Positions 1 to 6,323 of a stretch of 8,098 nt of DNA are shown one piece after another. This DNA comes from an uncultured Bacteroidales bacterium (GTDB taxonomy: Bacteria; Bacteroidota; Bacteroidia; Bacteroidales; P3), in the NCBI GenBank assembly GCA_947097635.1, contig CAMURW010000056.1, positions 1-8,098 of the forward strand, written 5' to 3'. How positions within the stretch are numbered: position 1 is the first letter of the stretch; each line of letters opens with the position of its first letter. Below the pieces are notes generated by a model. The model was not told where the DNA came from, ran no database searches, and worked only from the letters and a program-made list of their open reading frames with translations. A program made the translations under genes and the position numbers.

Positions 1-1
1 T

Positions 2-850
2 CCTGTGATAACATCGCAGCCTGGACGTACAGTGGCGTGCCGCAACCATAGCATCGTTATCGTAAACCCCGGCAACAAGGACGGCCACCCACGCAAGGAG
101 AGCGTGGGCGTGCGCTCGCGCGTGGGGTTCACCTACGGACGCTTCATCTTCAAGATAAAGTTTGCCCCCCTGCTGAATAAGAACGGCGCGTACAATGGCC
201 TTACCAACGCGGCATGGCTTATCTATGAAAGCGACCTGCCTTGGAACAGTCGGAGGCGCAGCGGCACGGGATATGTGGTGAGCGAAAGGGACAATGGCAA
301 GGTGGTCGATAGGAAAGGGACCACGTCGTACAGCGAGATAGACATAGAGATGGTCAAGACCTCGAAGTACTGGCCGGGAGAAGAACCACCGAAGAACTAT
401 AAGCCATTGGGCAGCAACAATATCGTGCTGGCAGCCACCAACTGGGACCTAGCCTGCAACGATAATGGATACGTGACCAAGAAGCATCTGCGCTTCCAAC
501 GCAAGCATGGACGGCAACGGTTCACCTACAATCGCTGGTACACCAACTACCGCGCGCTGACGTCGAAGGTGGAGGTGAGCAACGACATCTTCCTGCAACC
601 CTACTACTACGTGATAGAATGGACACCGAAGAGCATTGCATGGTACGTGGGCAGGGACATGGAGCATCTGCGGATGGTATCGTATATGGACGACAGCTTC
701 ACTGCGATTCCCAACAACCAGATGCTGCCCATCGTGACACAGGAATATCACTATTCCGAATTCTGGCCTCCTCAGGTGTTCGAGCAAGGCTCCATACCCT
801 ATCCCACCGAGGATGCCGCGGGCACTATCTACGAAATAACAGTGGAGTAA
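2..850 (+). CDS. GH16-like glycoside hydrolase (laminarinase/lichenase-type fold), 5'-truncated
   Basis: The frame is open to the left edge, so the real start and any signal peptide lie outside the window; the GTG at 5-7 is not a credible start because GH16-type sequence is already running within a few residues. 282 codons are visible. Counting from that GTG codon, residues 37-52 (VRSRVGFTYGRFIFKI) match the strand GH16 enzymes carry before the active site. SEIDIEM (110-116) is the GH16 catalytic signature without the beta-bulge residue: E111 would be the nucleophile, D113 the helper and E115 the acid/base. YVIEWTPKSIAWYVG (202-216) matches the conserved EWTP..I.WYVDG strand. The family hydrolyses beta-1,3, beta-1,4 or mixed glucans and galactans, usually outside the cytoplasm. 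The substrate cannot be read from the sequence. The C-terminal stretch after residue 240 (QEYHYSEFWPPQVFEQG) is less typical of the family. It is followed by a co-directional membrane protein gene after 110 bases. Confidence 0.75.
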   Translation, partial: PVITSQPGRTVACRNHSIVIVNPGNKDGHPRKESVGVRSRVGFTYGRFIFKIKFAPLLNKNGAYNGLTNAAWLIYESDLPWNSRRRSGTGYVVSERDNGKVVDRKGTTSYSEIDIEMVKTSKYWPGEEPPKNYKPLGSNNIVLAATNWDLACNDNGYVTKKHLRFQRKHGRQRFTYNRWYTNYRALTSKVEVSNDIFLQPYYYVIEWTPKSIAWYVGRDMEHLRMVSYMDDSFTAIPNNQMLPIVTQEYHYSEFWPPQVFEQGSIPYPTEDAAGTIYEITVE

Positions 851-960
851 GGTGTGAAAAACGCCATGAAACGCGGACGAGATGCCTTCCGAGCGCGTCT
901 CCTTTCCCAATAGGCACATTGAAGGGAGAGCTCACGGTAATAAACTAACAAACCAAGACT

Positions 961-2826
961 ATGCTTCACAAGATGCTAAAAAAGAGAGAAAACTTATTGT
1001 ATGGCCTGCTGTTCGTGGTGGTGGCGGTGATTTCGCTCATCCCTTTTTTCGGCGTGGGCTTCACTACGGGCGACGACATTGATTTCTATCTTACCACACG
1101 GGGAGGGATAAGAGACATGATGCAGGCCGCCAGCTGGACCGCCGCCACACAGGGACGTTTTTATTACTTGCTGACTAAATATTTCTACAGCGTTCCCTAC
1201 TGGGTGGATAATTTCTATTTCACCAAGGTGGTGCAACACGGAGCGCTGCTGGTGGCTTACTGTGTTTTTGCCTACCTGACATGGAAGGTGATGAAAAGCA
1301 AGGCGCTGAGTGCCACGTTGCTGCTGCTGCTCATTGCCTTTACGCCCATTTCTTGCAATCATCATCTTCCCTTCATCGCCTATCCCTTCTTCTTCGCCTT
1401 CAGCTTTACGTTGCTGATGTGCTCCGTGCTGATGTTTATCAAATACACCGAGGGCGGCAAGTATGGATGGGCGATAGGTAGCGCCGTGGTGGCGTTTGTG
1501 GCAATGTTGTTCTACGAGCAGTATGTGGTGTTCTTGGTGCTTTTCTGGCTGTATATTGCGGCGAGAAATTGGCGTAGAGCAGGCAAGGGAGTGCTGAAGG
1601 ACAGAACTTTCTATAGGGAGGCAATGCCCCTGCTGCTGGCGGTGCTGACGTATGTGGCCATATATGCGGTGTACAGGATCAGCGTGACGGCGGGCGACGA
1701 CACGAACCCATACTATGGCAGAGGCGCGGCAGCCGGTGCCTTCAGTCTTGGGCATTTCTTTGTGCTGCTGTATCGCTGTACTGAACTGATGTTGCCCACA
1801 CAGATATTCTTCTTCCAACATTCCGATATGGGCGTGAACACGCTGCTGACGGGGGGCAGCAAGGACGGCCTGTGGTTTGCGCTGACGCATGCTCCGGCAG
1901 TGACATATCTCTGTGCGATGATAGTGGCGGGGCTGGCAGTGGCTTTTGTCAAAGATGTCCGGCTGAGCCTTCGCAACATATGGACGGGCATTGGAGCGGC
2001 ACTGCTGCTGGCATTTGCGTCGCATGTGCTGATAGCCGCCGTGAGGAAGTATAACATGGACTGGTATGGCTGGATGAAGGGATACGTGACATCGTATTTC
2101 GCATATTTCTTCCTGATGCTGGCACTGCTGTTGCTGCTAATATATGTTGACAAAGTGGCGCGGCATAGGAAAGCCATAAGCACGGCGGTGCGGTGCTGCC
2201 TCTTCTTGCTAGTGGCCGGTGCCACCATAGTGACCGGATATTCCAATGACAACCTGTCTAGGGAATGGATGCGCAGCCAGAACCGGTTTGCCGTGCTGGA
2301 CGAACTGATACACGCAAAGTATTTCGACGCGTTGCCAGAGAACTCTTTGGTGTGCAACGGCGATCTGTATTGGTCCACGCAGTGGGGTAAACATATCACA
2401 AGTGTCGACGTGCGCACTATGGACCACTACATAGAGCAGAAGACTGGTAGGAGATATTGCTGGGCGCACTCGCGGGAGGAACTAACGGCACTGATGCACG
2501 AACACCCCGAGGAGAAGGCATATTACATGAAGGCGGCGGAGACGGTGAAGGGTTGCGAATACATGCTGGCTATTAGCGAAATAGAGCGGCATGAGGATAC
2601 TGCGGCTGACGCAGTGCGGCTGGTGGCGAGGAGGTGCGACGTGTTTTACTATTCCCCCACCAAGGACTATCGGTTGATATACAAGGATGCAGCCTCCGAA
2701 TGGAAGCTGGTGAACGTGGTGAACGAAAACAATAACCAGCGGCTGACGCACGTTGTGCTGGACAGCTGTGCCATACTTCCAGACAGCCTTCTGATTACCA
2801 ATATGCAGCAGATAGCGCACGCGTAA
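961..2826 (+). CDS. Polytopic membrane protein, candidate GT-C-type glycosyltransferase
   Basis: A 621-residue protein I cannot assign to a named family. I see about 11-12 hydrophobic segments, roughly at 12-32, 90-110, 117-132, 138-160, 168-183, 186-202, 220-240, 258-275, 312-330, 340-360, 375-396 and 408-425, followed by a soluble tail of about 195 residues. TTGDDIDFYL (35-44) directly after the first membrane segment, followed by TQGRFYYLLTKYF (63-75), resembles the acidic first-loop motif of GT-C glycosyltransferases (GtrII or mannosyltransferase-like), which use polyprenyl-phosphate sugars at the outer face of the inner membrane. That assignment is an inference. The start at 961 is preferred by ORF extent; an ATG at 973 (MLKKREN) is equally possible, since Bacteroidota rarely show a Shine-Dalgarno. 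No TAnnTTTG promoter is visible in 851-960, so co-transcription with the GH16-like gene is plausible, suggesting an exopolysaccharide or capsule locus. Confidence 0.7.
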   Translation: MLHKMLKKRENLLYGLLFVVVAVISLIPFFGVGFTTGDDIDFYLTTRGGIRDMMQAASWTAATQGRFYYLLTKYFYSVPYWVDNFYFTKVVQHGALLVAYCVFAYLTWKVMKSKALSATLLLLLIAFTPISCNHHLPFIAYPFFFAFSFTLLMCSVLMFIKYTEGGKYGWAIGSAVVAFVAMLFYEQYVVFLVLFWLYIAARNWRRAGKGVLKDRTFYREAMPLLLAVLTYVAIYAVYRISVTAGDDTNPYYGRGAAAGAFSLGHFFVLLYRCTELMLPTQIFFFQHSDMGVNTLLTGGSKDGLWFALTHAPAVTYLCAMIVAGLAVAFVKDVRLSLRNIWTGIGAALLLAFASHVLIAAVRKYNMDWYGWMKGYVTSYFAYFFLMLALLLLLIYVDKVARHRKAISTAVRCCLFLLVAGATIVTGYSNDNLSREWMRSQNRFAVLDELIHAKYFDALPENSLVCNGDLYWSTQWGKHITSVDVRTMDHYIEQKTGRRYCWAHSREELTALMHEHPEEKAYYMKAAETVKGCEYMLAISEIERHEDTAADAVRLVARRCDVFYYSPTKDYRLIYKDAASEWKLVNVVNENNNQRLTHVVLDSCAILPDSLLITNMQQIAHA

Positions 2827-2876
2827 CTGGCAGGAGATGCCACTCGTGCCTGGCGTGTCTTTCCACCGAAAGGCTC

Positions 2877-3278
2877 TTAATGCATGGCATCGTAGCGCTG
2901 CACCATCAGTTTGAGGTCTTCGGGAATGGGTGCACTGGTGCCCGTGCTGCGCAGGTAGCCGCTGAGCACTGTGCGGCAAATGCAGGCAGGGTGGCCGTTG
3001 GCGAGGACCTGCAGCGTCACCTCTATGCTTTTGTTGCCGAGGTGCGAGGTATGGGTGAGCACTTCCACGCGGTCGTGGTAACGTATCTGGTGCTTGAAGT
3101 CGATGTCGTGGTGCACCACCATGACAGTGAAGTCGCCTTCCTCCGGTGTAACAGGGATGCCGGCGGCAGCGAAATAGTAGGACTTGGCAAGGTCCAGGTA
3201 TTCCATGATGATGGCATTGTTTACGTGGCCCATCATATCAATATCGTTGAAGCGGACCTGTATGGGTGTTGTGTGCAT
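2877..3278 (-). CDS. Acyl-CoA thioesterase, 4HBT/hotdog family (YbgC/FadM-like)
   Basis: The 133-residue product is the normal size for a single-hotdog thioesterase. VRFNDIDMMGHVNNAIIMEYLDLAKSYYF (from residue 8) matches the 4-hydroxybenzoyl-CoA thioesterase signature R..D.D..GHVNN..Y..; D14 aligns with the catalytic aspartate of this family and H18-N21 form the conserved turn. DIDFKHQIRYHD (59-70) matches the second conserved strand seen in YbgC/FadM proteins. Members hydrolyse acyl-CoA or acyl-ACP thioesters in the cytoplasm, often as tetramers; the chain-length preference cannot be seen. The gene converges with the membrane protein gene, with about 50 bases between stop codons. Its upstream region holds a tandem-repeat array and no clean TAnnTTTG element, so its promoter is unclear. 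The start at 3278 puts the first beta strand (TPIQVRF) right after the initiator, as is usual. Confidence 0.9.
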   Translation of the reverse strand: MHTTPIQVRFNDIDMMGHVNNAIIMEYLDLAKSYYFAAAGIPVTPEEGDFTVMVVHHDIDFKHQIRYHDRVEVLTHTSHLGNKSIEVTLQVLANGHPACICRTVLSGYLRSTGTSAPIPEDLKLMVQRYDAMH

Positions 3279-3333
3279 AAATAAGTTTATAGATTTTGTA
3301 AAGTTCGTAAGAAGGATTGTGTTTTTTAGGATG

Positions 3334-3449
3334 GTGTATGTTTTTAAATGGGAAAGGGTGTATGTTTTTAAATGGGATGGTGTATGTTTTTAAATGGGAT
3401 GGTGTATGTTTTTAAATGGGAAAGGGTGTATGTTTTTAAATGGGAAAGG
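3334..3449. repeat. Five-copy 22/24-bp tandem repeat (minisatellite)
   Basis: Five head-to-tail copies share the 20-base core GTGTATGTTTTTAAATGGGA. Copies 1, 4 and 5 (3334-3357, 3402-3425, 3426-3449) end in AAGG and are 24 bases long; copies 2 and 3 (3358-3379, 3380-3401) end in TG and are 22 bases long. The core is identical in all five. A degenerate fragment (GTGTTTTTTAGGATG, 3319-3333) precedes the array and a broken start of another unit (GTGTTG, 3450-3455) follows it. The array lies between the tRNA-Phe terminator and the thioesterase start, in that gene's presumed leader or promoter region. The mixed unit lengths and lack of a long reading frame argue against coding. On the plus strand each core contains TATGTTTT, one base away from the Bacteroidota -7 element, which may be chance. 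Confidence 0.95.
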
Positions 3450-3477
3450 GTGTTGAGGGTATGCAGGGGGAGGGGGG
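3442..3477 (+). other. G-tract cluster with G-quadruplex pattern
   Basis: Five G-runs follow one another on the plus strand: GGG 3442-3444, GGG 3448-3450, GGG 3457-3459, five G at 3466-3470 and six G at 3472-3477, with loops of 3, 6, 6 and 1 bases. This satisfies the usual four-tract, 1-7-base-loop rule. The first two tracts belong to the last minisatellite unit. Whether it folds cannot be told from sequence. For minus-strand transcription towards the thioesterase the G-rich strand would be the template. Confidence 0.55.
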
Positions 3478-3483
3478 AGAAAA

Positions 3484-3517
3484 CAAAAAGGAAGCACATT
3501 GCTGTACTTCCTTTTTG
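3484..3517 (-). terminator. Intrinsic terminator downstream of tRNA-Phe
   Basis: A 15-bp stem (one G·U pair) closes a four-base loop. On the minus strand it reads CAAAAAGGAAGTACA, then GCAA (a GNRA tetraloop), then TGTGCTTCCTTTTTG, and continues into TTTTC. It starts 3 bases after the mature tRNA 3' end, so it fits termination of the tRNA transcript. The A-rich opposite arm means it could also stop transcripts from the plus strand. Confidence 0.85.
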
Positions 3518-3520
3518 CAG

Positions 3521-3593
<73 letters not shown>

Positions 3594-3624
3594 ATCAACA
3601 CAATTTTCTCTCTCAAATCGGGTG

Positions 3625-3656
3625 CAAAAGTACAACTTTTTCTGTTATCTGCCAAA
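3625..3656 (-). promoter_or_regulatory. Bacteroidota-type promoter of tRNA-Phe
   Basis: On the minus strand a TTTG (3653-3656) is followed after 20 bases by TACTTTTG (3625-3632), an exact match to the -33 TTTG / -7 TAnnTTTG promoter recognised by the Bacteroidota primary sigma factor. The -7 element ends about 31 bases before the mature tRNA 5' end, leaving room for a short 5' leader. Confidence 0.75.
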
Positions 3657-3815
3657 AAAAAATGTTACGCATTATTTGGTTTGGGAAATATTCTTTGTTT
3701 CTCAGTAGGTTACGTAAAGATTTTTTTTGCTGCGTGGGTGTTAATTGTCTCTCGTTTTGCTCTAAAAAATGCTTCTATTTACAAAAATCGGCCTCATGTT
3801 TTCGTATAGTGTGCA

Positions 3816-4508
3816 CTAATTGAGTTCCTTGGCCACGCCGTCTGTTGCTGATGGGAAGCCTGAGGTGGCGATGCCTGCGGAATCGCTGCCTTTGTCGTTG
3901 GACTGGCAAAGGTAGTAGATGAGCAGTGCTATCACTCCCACGGTGATGCAGGCATCGGCGATGTTGAAGACGGCATTGAAGAACTCGAAGTGACGGCCGC
4001 CTACGAGGGGCATCCATTCCGGCCAATAAGTGTCGATGACGGGGAAGTAGAACATGTCCACCACGCGTCCTTGCAGAAACGATTCGTAACCAGAGCCCCA
4101 GGACACGAAATGGGCTATCTGGTAGTAACTGTCGTTGAAGATGAGGCCATAGAAGCAGCTGTCGATGAGATTGCCCACGGCACCGGTGAAGATAAGCGCT
4201 ATGCAGATGAGCGGCATCCAGGGCTTGGCGTGTTTCACCATGCGAACGATGATGTATAGCAGTATGCCACTGGCCACGAGGCGGAAGACGGAAAGGAGGT
4301 ATTTGCCTGCTGCTCCTCCAAACGAGAATCCCCAGGCCATGCCTTCGTTTTCCACGAACAGCAGCTTGCACCAATTGCCGATGAGGGGTATTTCATCACC
4401 AATCTGCAGGTGTGTCTTTATCCATATTTTCAGCCATTGGTCGGCAATAAGCAGCAGTCCAATGATGCCAAAGATTATCCAGGTCCGTTTTCTTGTCGCT
4501 TGTTCCAT
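3816..4508 (-). CDS. lspA: Lipoprotein signal peptidase (signal peptidase II)
   Basis: LspA is an inner-membrane aspartyl protease that cleaves diacylglyceryl-modified prolipoproteins just before the lipidated cysteine. All family motifs are present in the 230-residue product: ADQWLK (22-27), FVENEGMAWG (51-60), TGAVGNLID (108-116), GRVVDMF (147-153) and FNAVFNIADACITVG (177-191). D151 and D185 correspond to the catalytic dyad. Four hydrophobic segments lie near 9-30, 70-90, 97-115 and 178-201. It is longer than the roughly 165 residues of enterobacterial LspA because of inserts between GNLID and GRVVD (about 117-146) and around 154-176, as in other Bacteroidota, plus a polar tail of about 30 residues. 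The start at 4508 gives a short basic N-terminus before the first membrane segment. In many Bacteroidales lspA follows ileS and dksA; here it follows a DUF3109 gene across a 175-base gap with its own -7 element. I see no convincing hairpin terminator after its stop. Confidence 0.95.
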   Translation of the reverse strand: MEQATRKRTWIIFGIIGLLLIADQWLKIWIKTHLQIGDEIPLIGNWCKLLFVENEGMAWGFSFGGAAGKYLLSVFRLVASGILLYIIVRMVKHAKPWMPLICIALIFTGAVGNLIDSCFYGLIFNDSYYQIAHFVSWGSGYESFLQGRVVDMFYFPVIDTYWPEWMPLVGGRHFEFFNAVFNIADACITVGVIALLIYYLCQSNDKGSDSAGIATSGFPSATDGVAKELN

Positions 4509-4660
4509 CTATTGTTAGGGATTATGATTTTCCATGTGAGGTTCGGTGTGGGAATTCGTGGGCGGGAAGGCAGAACATGGGGACATTTCGGTACTGAAAG
4601 CATTGTTATCGTGCTAATGGACACCCTGTTATGCTGTGAGGCCCGTGTCGAATTGAGTTG

Positions 4661-4668
4661 CAAAGGTA
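4661..4668 (-). promoter_or_regulatory. Probable -7 element of an lspA promoter
   Basis: TACCTTTG on the minus strand fits TAnnTTTG exactly and lies just after the DUF3109 stop codon, in the 175-base gap before lspA. No good TTTG is found 19-20 bases upstream, where the sequence is A/T-rich, so the promoter may be weak. It would give an lspA leader of roughly 145-150 bases. The gap otherwise contains nothing I recognise. Confidence 0.5.
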
Positions 4669-4683
4669 CGATATTTTTTATAA

Positions 4684-5262
4684 TTATGTTTTTTTGCGAG
4701 AAAGATAGTTGTCGCAAACTTCTACCAGCTCGTCATACCACTGCTGCCCAAAGCGGCGTACGAGGGATTCCTTGAGATACTTGTAGAGTGGCACGCATTG
4801 CTGTTTTCCAGCCAGCAAGGCACAGTGGCACACCTCCCATCTGTGGTAGTTGACGGCGATTAATTCGCCAGAGTCTGCCAGTCGTAGCGGGTAGAGGTGG
4901 CAGGAGACTGGTTTCTTGAAGTCTATCTTGCCTTCGCGGTAGGCTTTTTCGATGGCACATAGTGCCATACCGTCCTGCCAGAAGACGAAGGCGCATTCCT
5001 TGCCGTCCACGAGGGTAGTGCAGGGCTCTTCGGTGCAGTCGGGTTCACTGATGCCTTGTTGGTGCACGGCCTTTTTGCCGGCCTCTGTCATGTAGGGTTC
5101 TATCTGTGGCAGCAGCTGTGGCAGCAGCGTTACTTCCTCGTGGGTGAGAGGTGCTCCTGCGTCGCCTTCCACGCAGCATTCCCCCTTGCACTGATGGAGA
5201 GGACAAGAGAAGCAGACTTCGGCGATGTCTTCGCTGATGATGCAGTTCTGTACGATTAGCAT
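4684..5262 (-). CDS. DUF3109 family protein (YkgJ-like Cys-cluster protein)
   Basis: The frame is open further upstream (to 5433), but that extension lies inside the dehydrogenase gene, so the ATG at 5262 (MLIVQNCIISEDIAEVCFSC) is the start, giving 192 residues. The product is cysteine-rich: C7, C17, C20, C25, C29, C30, C76, C81, C90, C102, C121, C145, C147, C156 and C183. CFSCPLHQCKGECC (17-30) and KPVSCHLYPLRL (117-128) are the conserved blocks of DUF3109/YkgJ proteins, which are thought to bind a metal (zinc or an Fe-S cluster) through these cysteines. The biochemical function of the family is unknown. It has no signal peptide or membrane segment and should be cytoplasmic. It starts 10 bases after the stop of the dehydrogenase gene, so the two are almost certainly one transcript. 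Confidence 0.85.
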   Translation of the reverse strand: MLIVQNCIISEDIAEVCFSCPLHQCKGECCVEGDAGAPLTHEEVTLLPQLLPQIEPYMTEAGKKAVHQQGISEPDCTEEPCTTLVDGKECAFVFWQDGMALCAIEKAYREGKIDFKKPVSCHLYPLRLADSGELIAVNYHRWEVCHCALLAGKQQCVPLYKYLKESLVRRFGQQWYDELVEVCDNYLSRKKT

Positions 5263-5272
5263 GGGATGTTTT

Positions 5273-6256
5273 TTAGGTGGTTTGGAGCTGTGCGATGATT
5301 TTATCGGCAAGGCATGAGGCGAGTTTGTAGCGACTTTCCTGCGTCCATCCTGCCACATGAGGCGTGAGAACAGTGTGAGGGCTGTCCAGCAGGTAGCGAA
5401 GGGGTGGAGGAAGGGTGTCTGGGTGCAGGCCATCCTTGGTCATGTCTTCGTATTCTATCACGTCCAGGGCTGCGCCAAGTATCTTGCGGCGTTCGAGGCC
5501 TTTGACAAGAGCGTCGGTCTGTACTACAGCGCCTCGGCAGGTATTGACGAGGAAGAAGGGCTTGGCGCAGGCTTCCACAAAGGCATCGTTTAGGTAATGG
5601 TGGGTCTCATCCGTGAGGGGGACGTGGAAACTGATGACATCGGCCTGCTGTAGCAGTTGTGCCAGCGTTACGTTTTCTGCTTCAAGGCTGTGGGAATGAT
5701 AGCCGAGTAGGTCGAGGGCGTTGTCCTCGGCAGGGGTGGGGTGGTATTTGTCGTAGTAGATAACACGGCAGTCAAAGCCGGAGAGGCGTTTGGCAAAGGC
5801 TTGTCCCATGTTGCCATAGCCTATGAGGCCTATGGTCTTGCCTTTAATCTCCAGCCCGCGGTTTTCTTCACGATGCCAAAGGCCCTGTCGCACCTCGTTG
5901 TTGGCGATGCATATCTTGTCGAACAGTGCCAGTAGCAGCCCTACGGCATGTTCTCCCACGGCGTCCCGGTTGCCCTCGGGGCTGTTGAGGCAGCGAATGC
6001 CGTGATGTTCGGCATAGTTGATGTCGATGGCATCCATGCCGGCCCCCAGGCGGCCTATGCAACGCAGATGGAGGTTGGCAGCCAGGAATGGCTGGTCTAT
6101 CTTTATCTTGCTGCGCACCACCAGGGCGTCGTAGTCGTGTGCGGCTTTCTTGAGGGTGTCGTAGGTGTAGTCCGTGCGTTCTGTGACGTTGAACCCGGCA
6201 GCTACGAGCTTCTGTGTCAGCACGGGGTGGCAGTGGTCTGTGACGAGAATGTGCAT
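5273..6256 (-). CDS. D-isomer-specific 2-hydroxyacid dehydrogenase (SerA-like, no ACT domain)
   Basis: This is an NAD(P)-dependent oxidoreductase interconverting a 2-hydroxyacid and its 2-oxoacid. From the ATG at 6256 it is 327 residues. VVRSKIKID (46-54) and CIGRLGAGMDAIDI (67-79) are the substrate-domain motifs; GYGNMG (146-151) is the Rossmann GxGxxG and D169 after strand 2 favours NAD. The catalytic set is R241 (NTCRGAVV), E268 (AALDVIE) and H300 (TPHVAG). There is no C-terminal ACT domain, so it is a short-form enzyme. D-3-phosphoglycerate dehydrogenase is a likely activity, but no serC lies in view and other 2-oxoacids remain possible, so I give no symbol. I prefer 6256 (MHILVTD, the usual family N-terminus) over the ATG at 6274, because that ATG lies inside a 17-bp perfect hairpin and adds six atypical residues. 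Confidence 0.88.
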   Translation of the reverse strand: MHILVTDHCHPVLTQKLVAAGFNVTERTDYTYDTLKKAAHDYDALVVRSKIKIDQPFLAANLHLRCIGRLGAGMDAIDINYAEHHGIRCLNSPEGNRDAVGEHAVGLLLALFDKICIANNEVRQGLWHREENRGLEIKGKTIGLIGYGNMGQAFAKRLSGFDCRVIYYDKYHPTPAEDNALDLLGYHSHSLEAENVTLAQLLQQADVISFHVPLTDETHHYLNDAFVEACAKPFFLVNTCRGAVVQTDALVKGLERRKILGAALDVIEYEDMTKDGLHPDTLPPPLRYLLDSPHTVLTPHVAGWTQESRYKLASCLADKIIAQLQTT

Positions 6257-6271
6257 TAGAGTTTTGTGCGA

Positions 6272-6309
6272 CATGTCACCCGTGCCCCGCAGGGGGCACG
6301 GGTGACATG
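6272..6309. repeat. Perfect 17-bp inverted repeat (hairpin), no T-tract
   Basis: CATGTCACCCGTGCCCC (6272-6288) is followed by the loop GCAG and by its exact reverse complement (6293-6309). It lies between the DUF4249 stop (6324) and the dehydrogenase start (6256). Neither strand has a U-run after the stem, so it is not a classical intrinsic terminator. It could be a REP-like palindrome, an RNA-stabilising or attenuating hairpin, or a terminator of atypical form. Confidence 0.9.
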
Positions 6310-6323
6310 GAATATCGTGGTGG

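Noticed and set aside
994..2417. Long minus-strand open frames (343 and 234 codons) opposite the membrane protein gene
   Set aside because: They are rich in His, Arg, Gln and Ser without recognisable motifs, as expected for shadows of a long hydrophobic gene; the plus-strand frame has clear membrane segments.
2827..2876. Hairpin (CTTTC CACC GAAAG, 2859-2872) as a terminator between convergent genes
   Set aside because: The stem is only 5 bp, A/T-containing and has no T-run on either side, so it is not convincing.
2880..3284. Plus-strand 134-codon open frame
   Set aside because: It is the complement of the thioesterase gene, whose protein carries a full family signature.
3334..3449. Possible CRISPR array
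   Set aside because: Units are directly adjacent with no unique spacers and no cas genes are nearby.
3657..3815. Small gene or terminator downstream of lspA
   Set aside because: Only a 16-codon frame and A/T runs are present, with no stable stem before a T-run and no coding character.
5263..5433. N-terminal extension of the DUF3109 frame
   Set aside because: The extra 57 residues are low-complexity, lie inside the dehydrogenase gene and are not part of the family; the ATG at 5262 gives the expected N-terminus.
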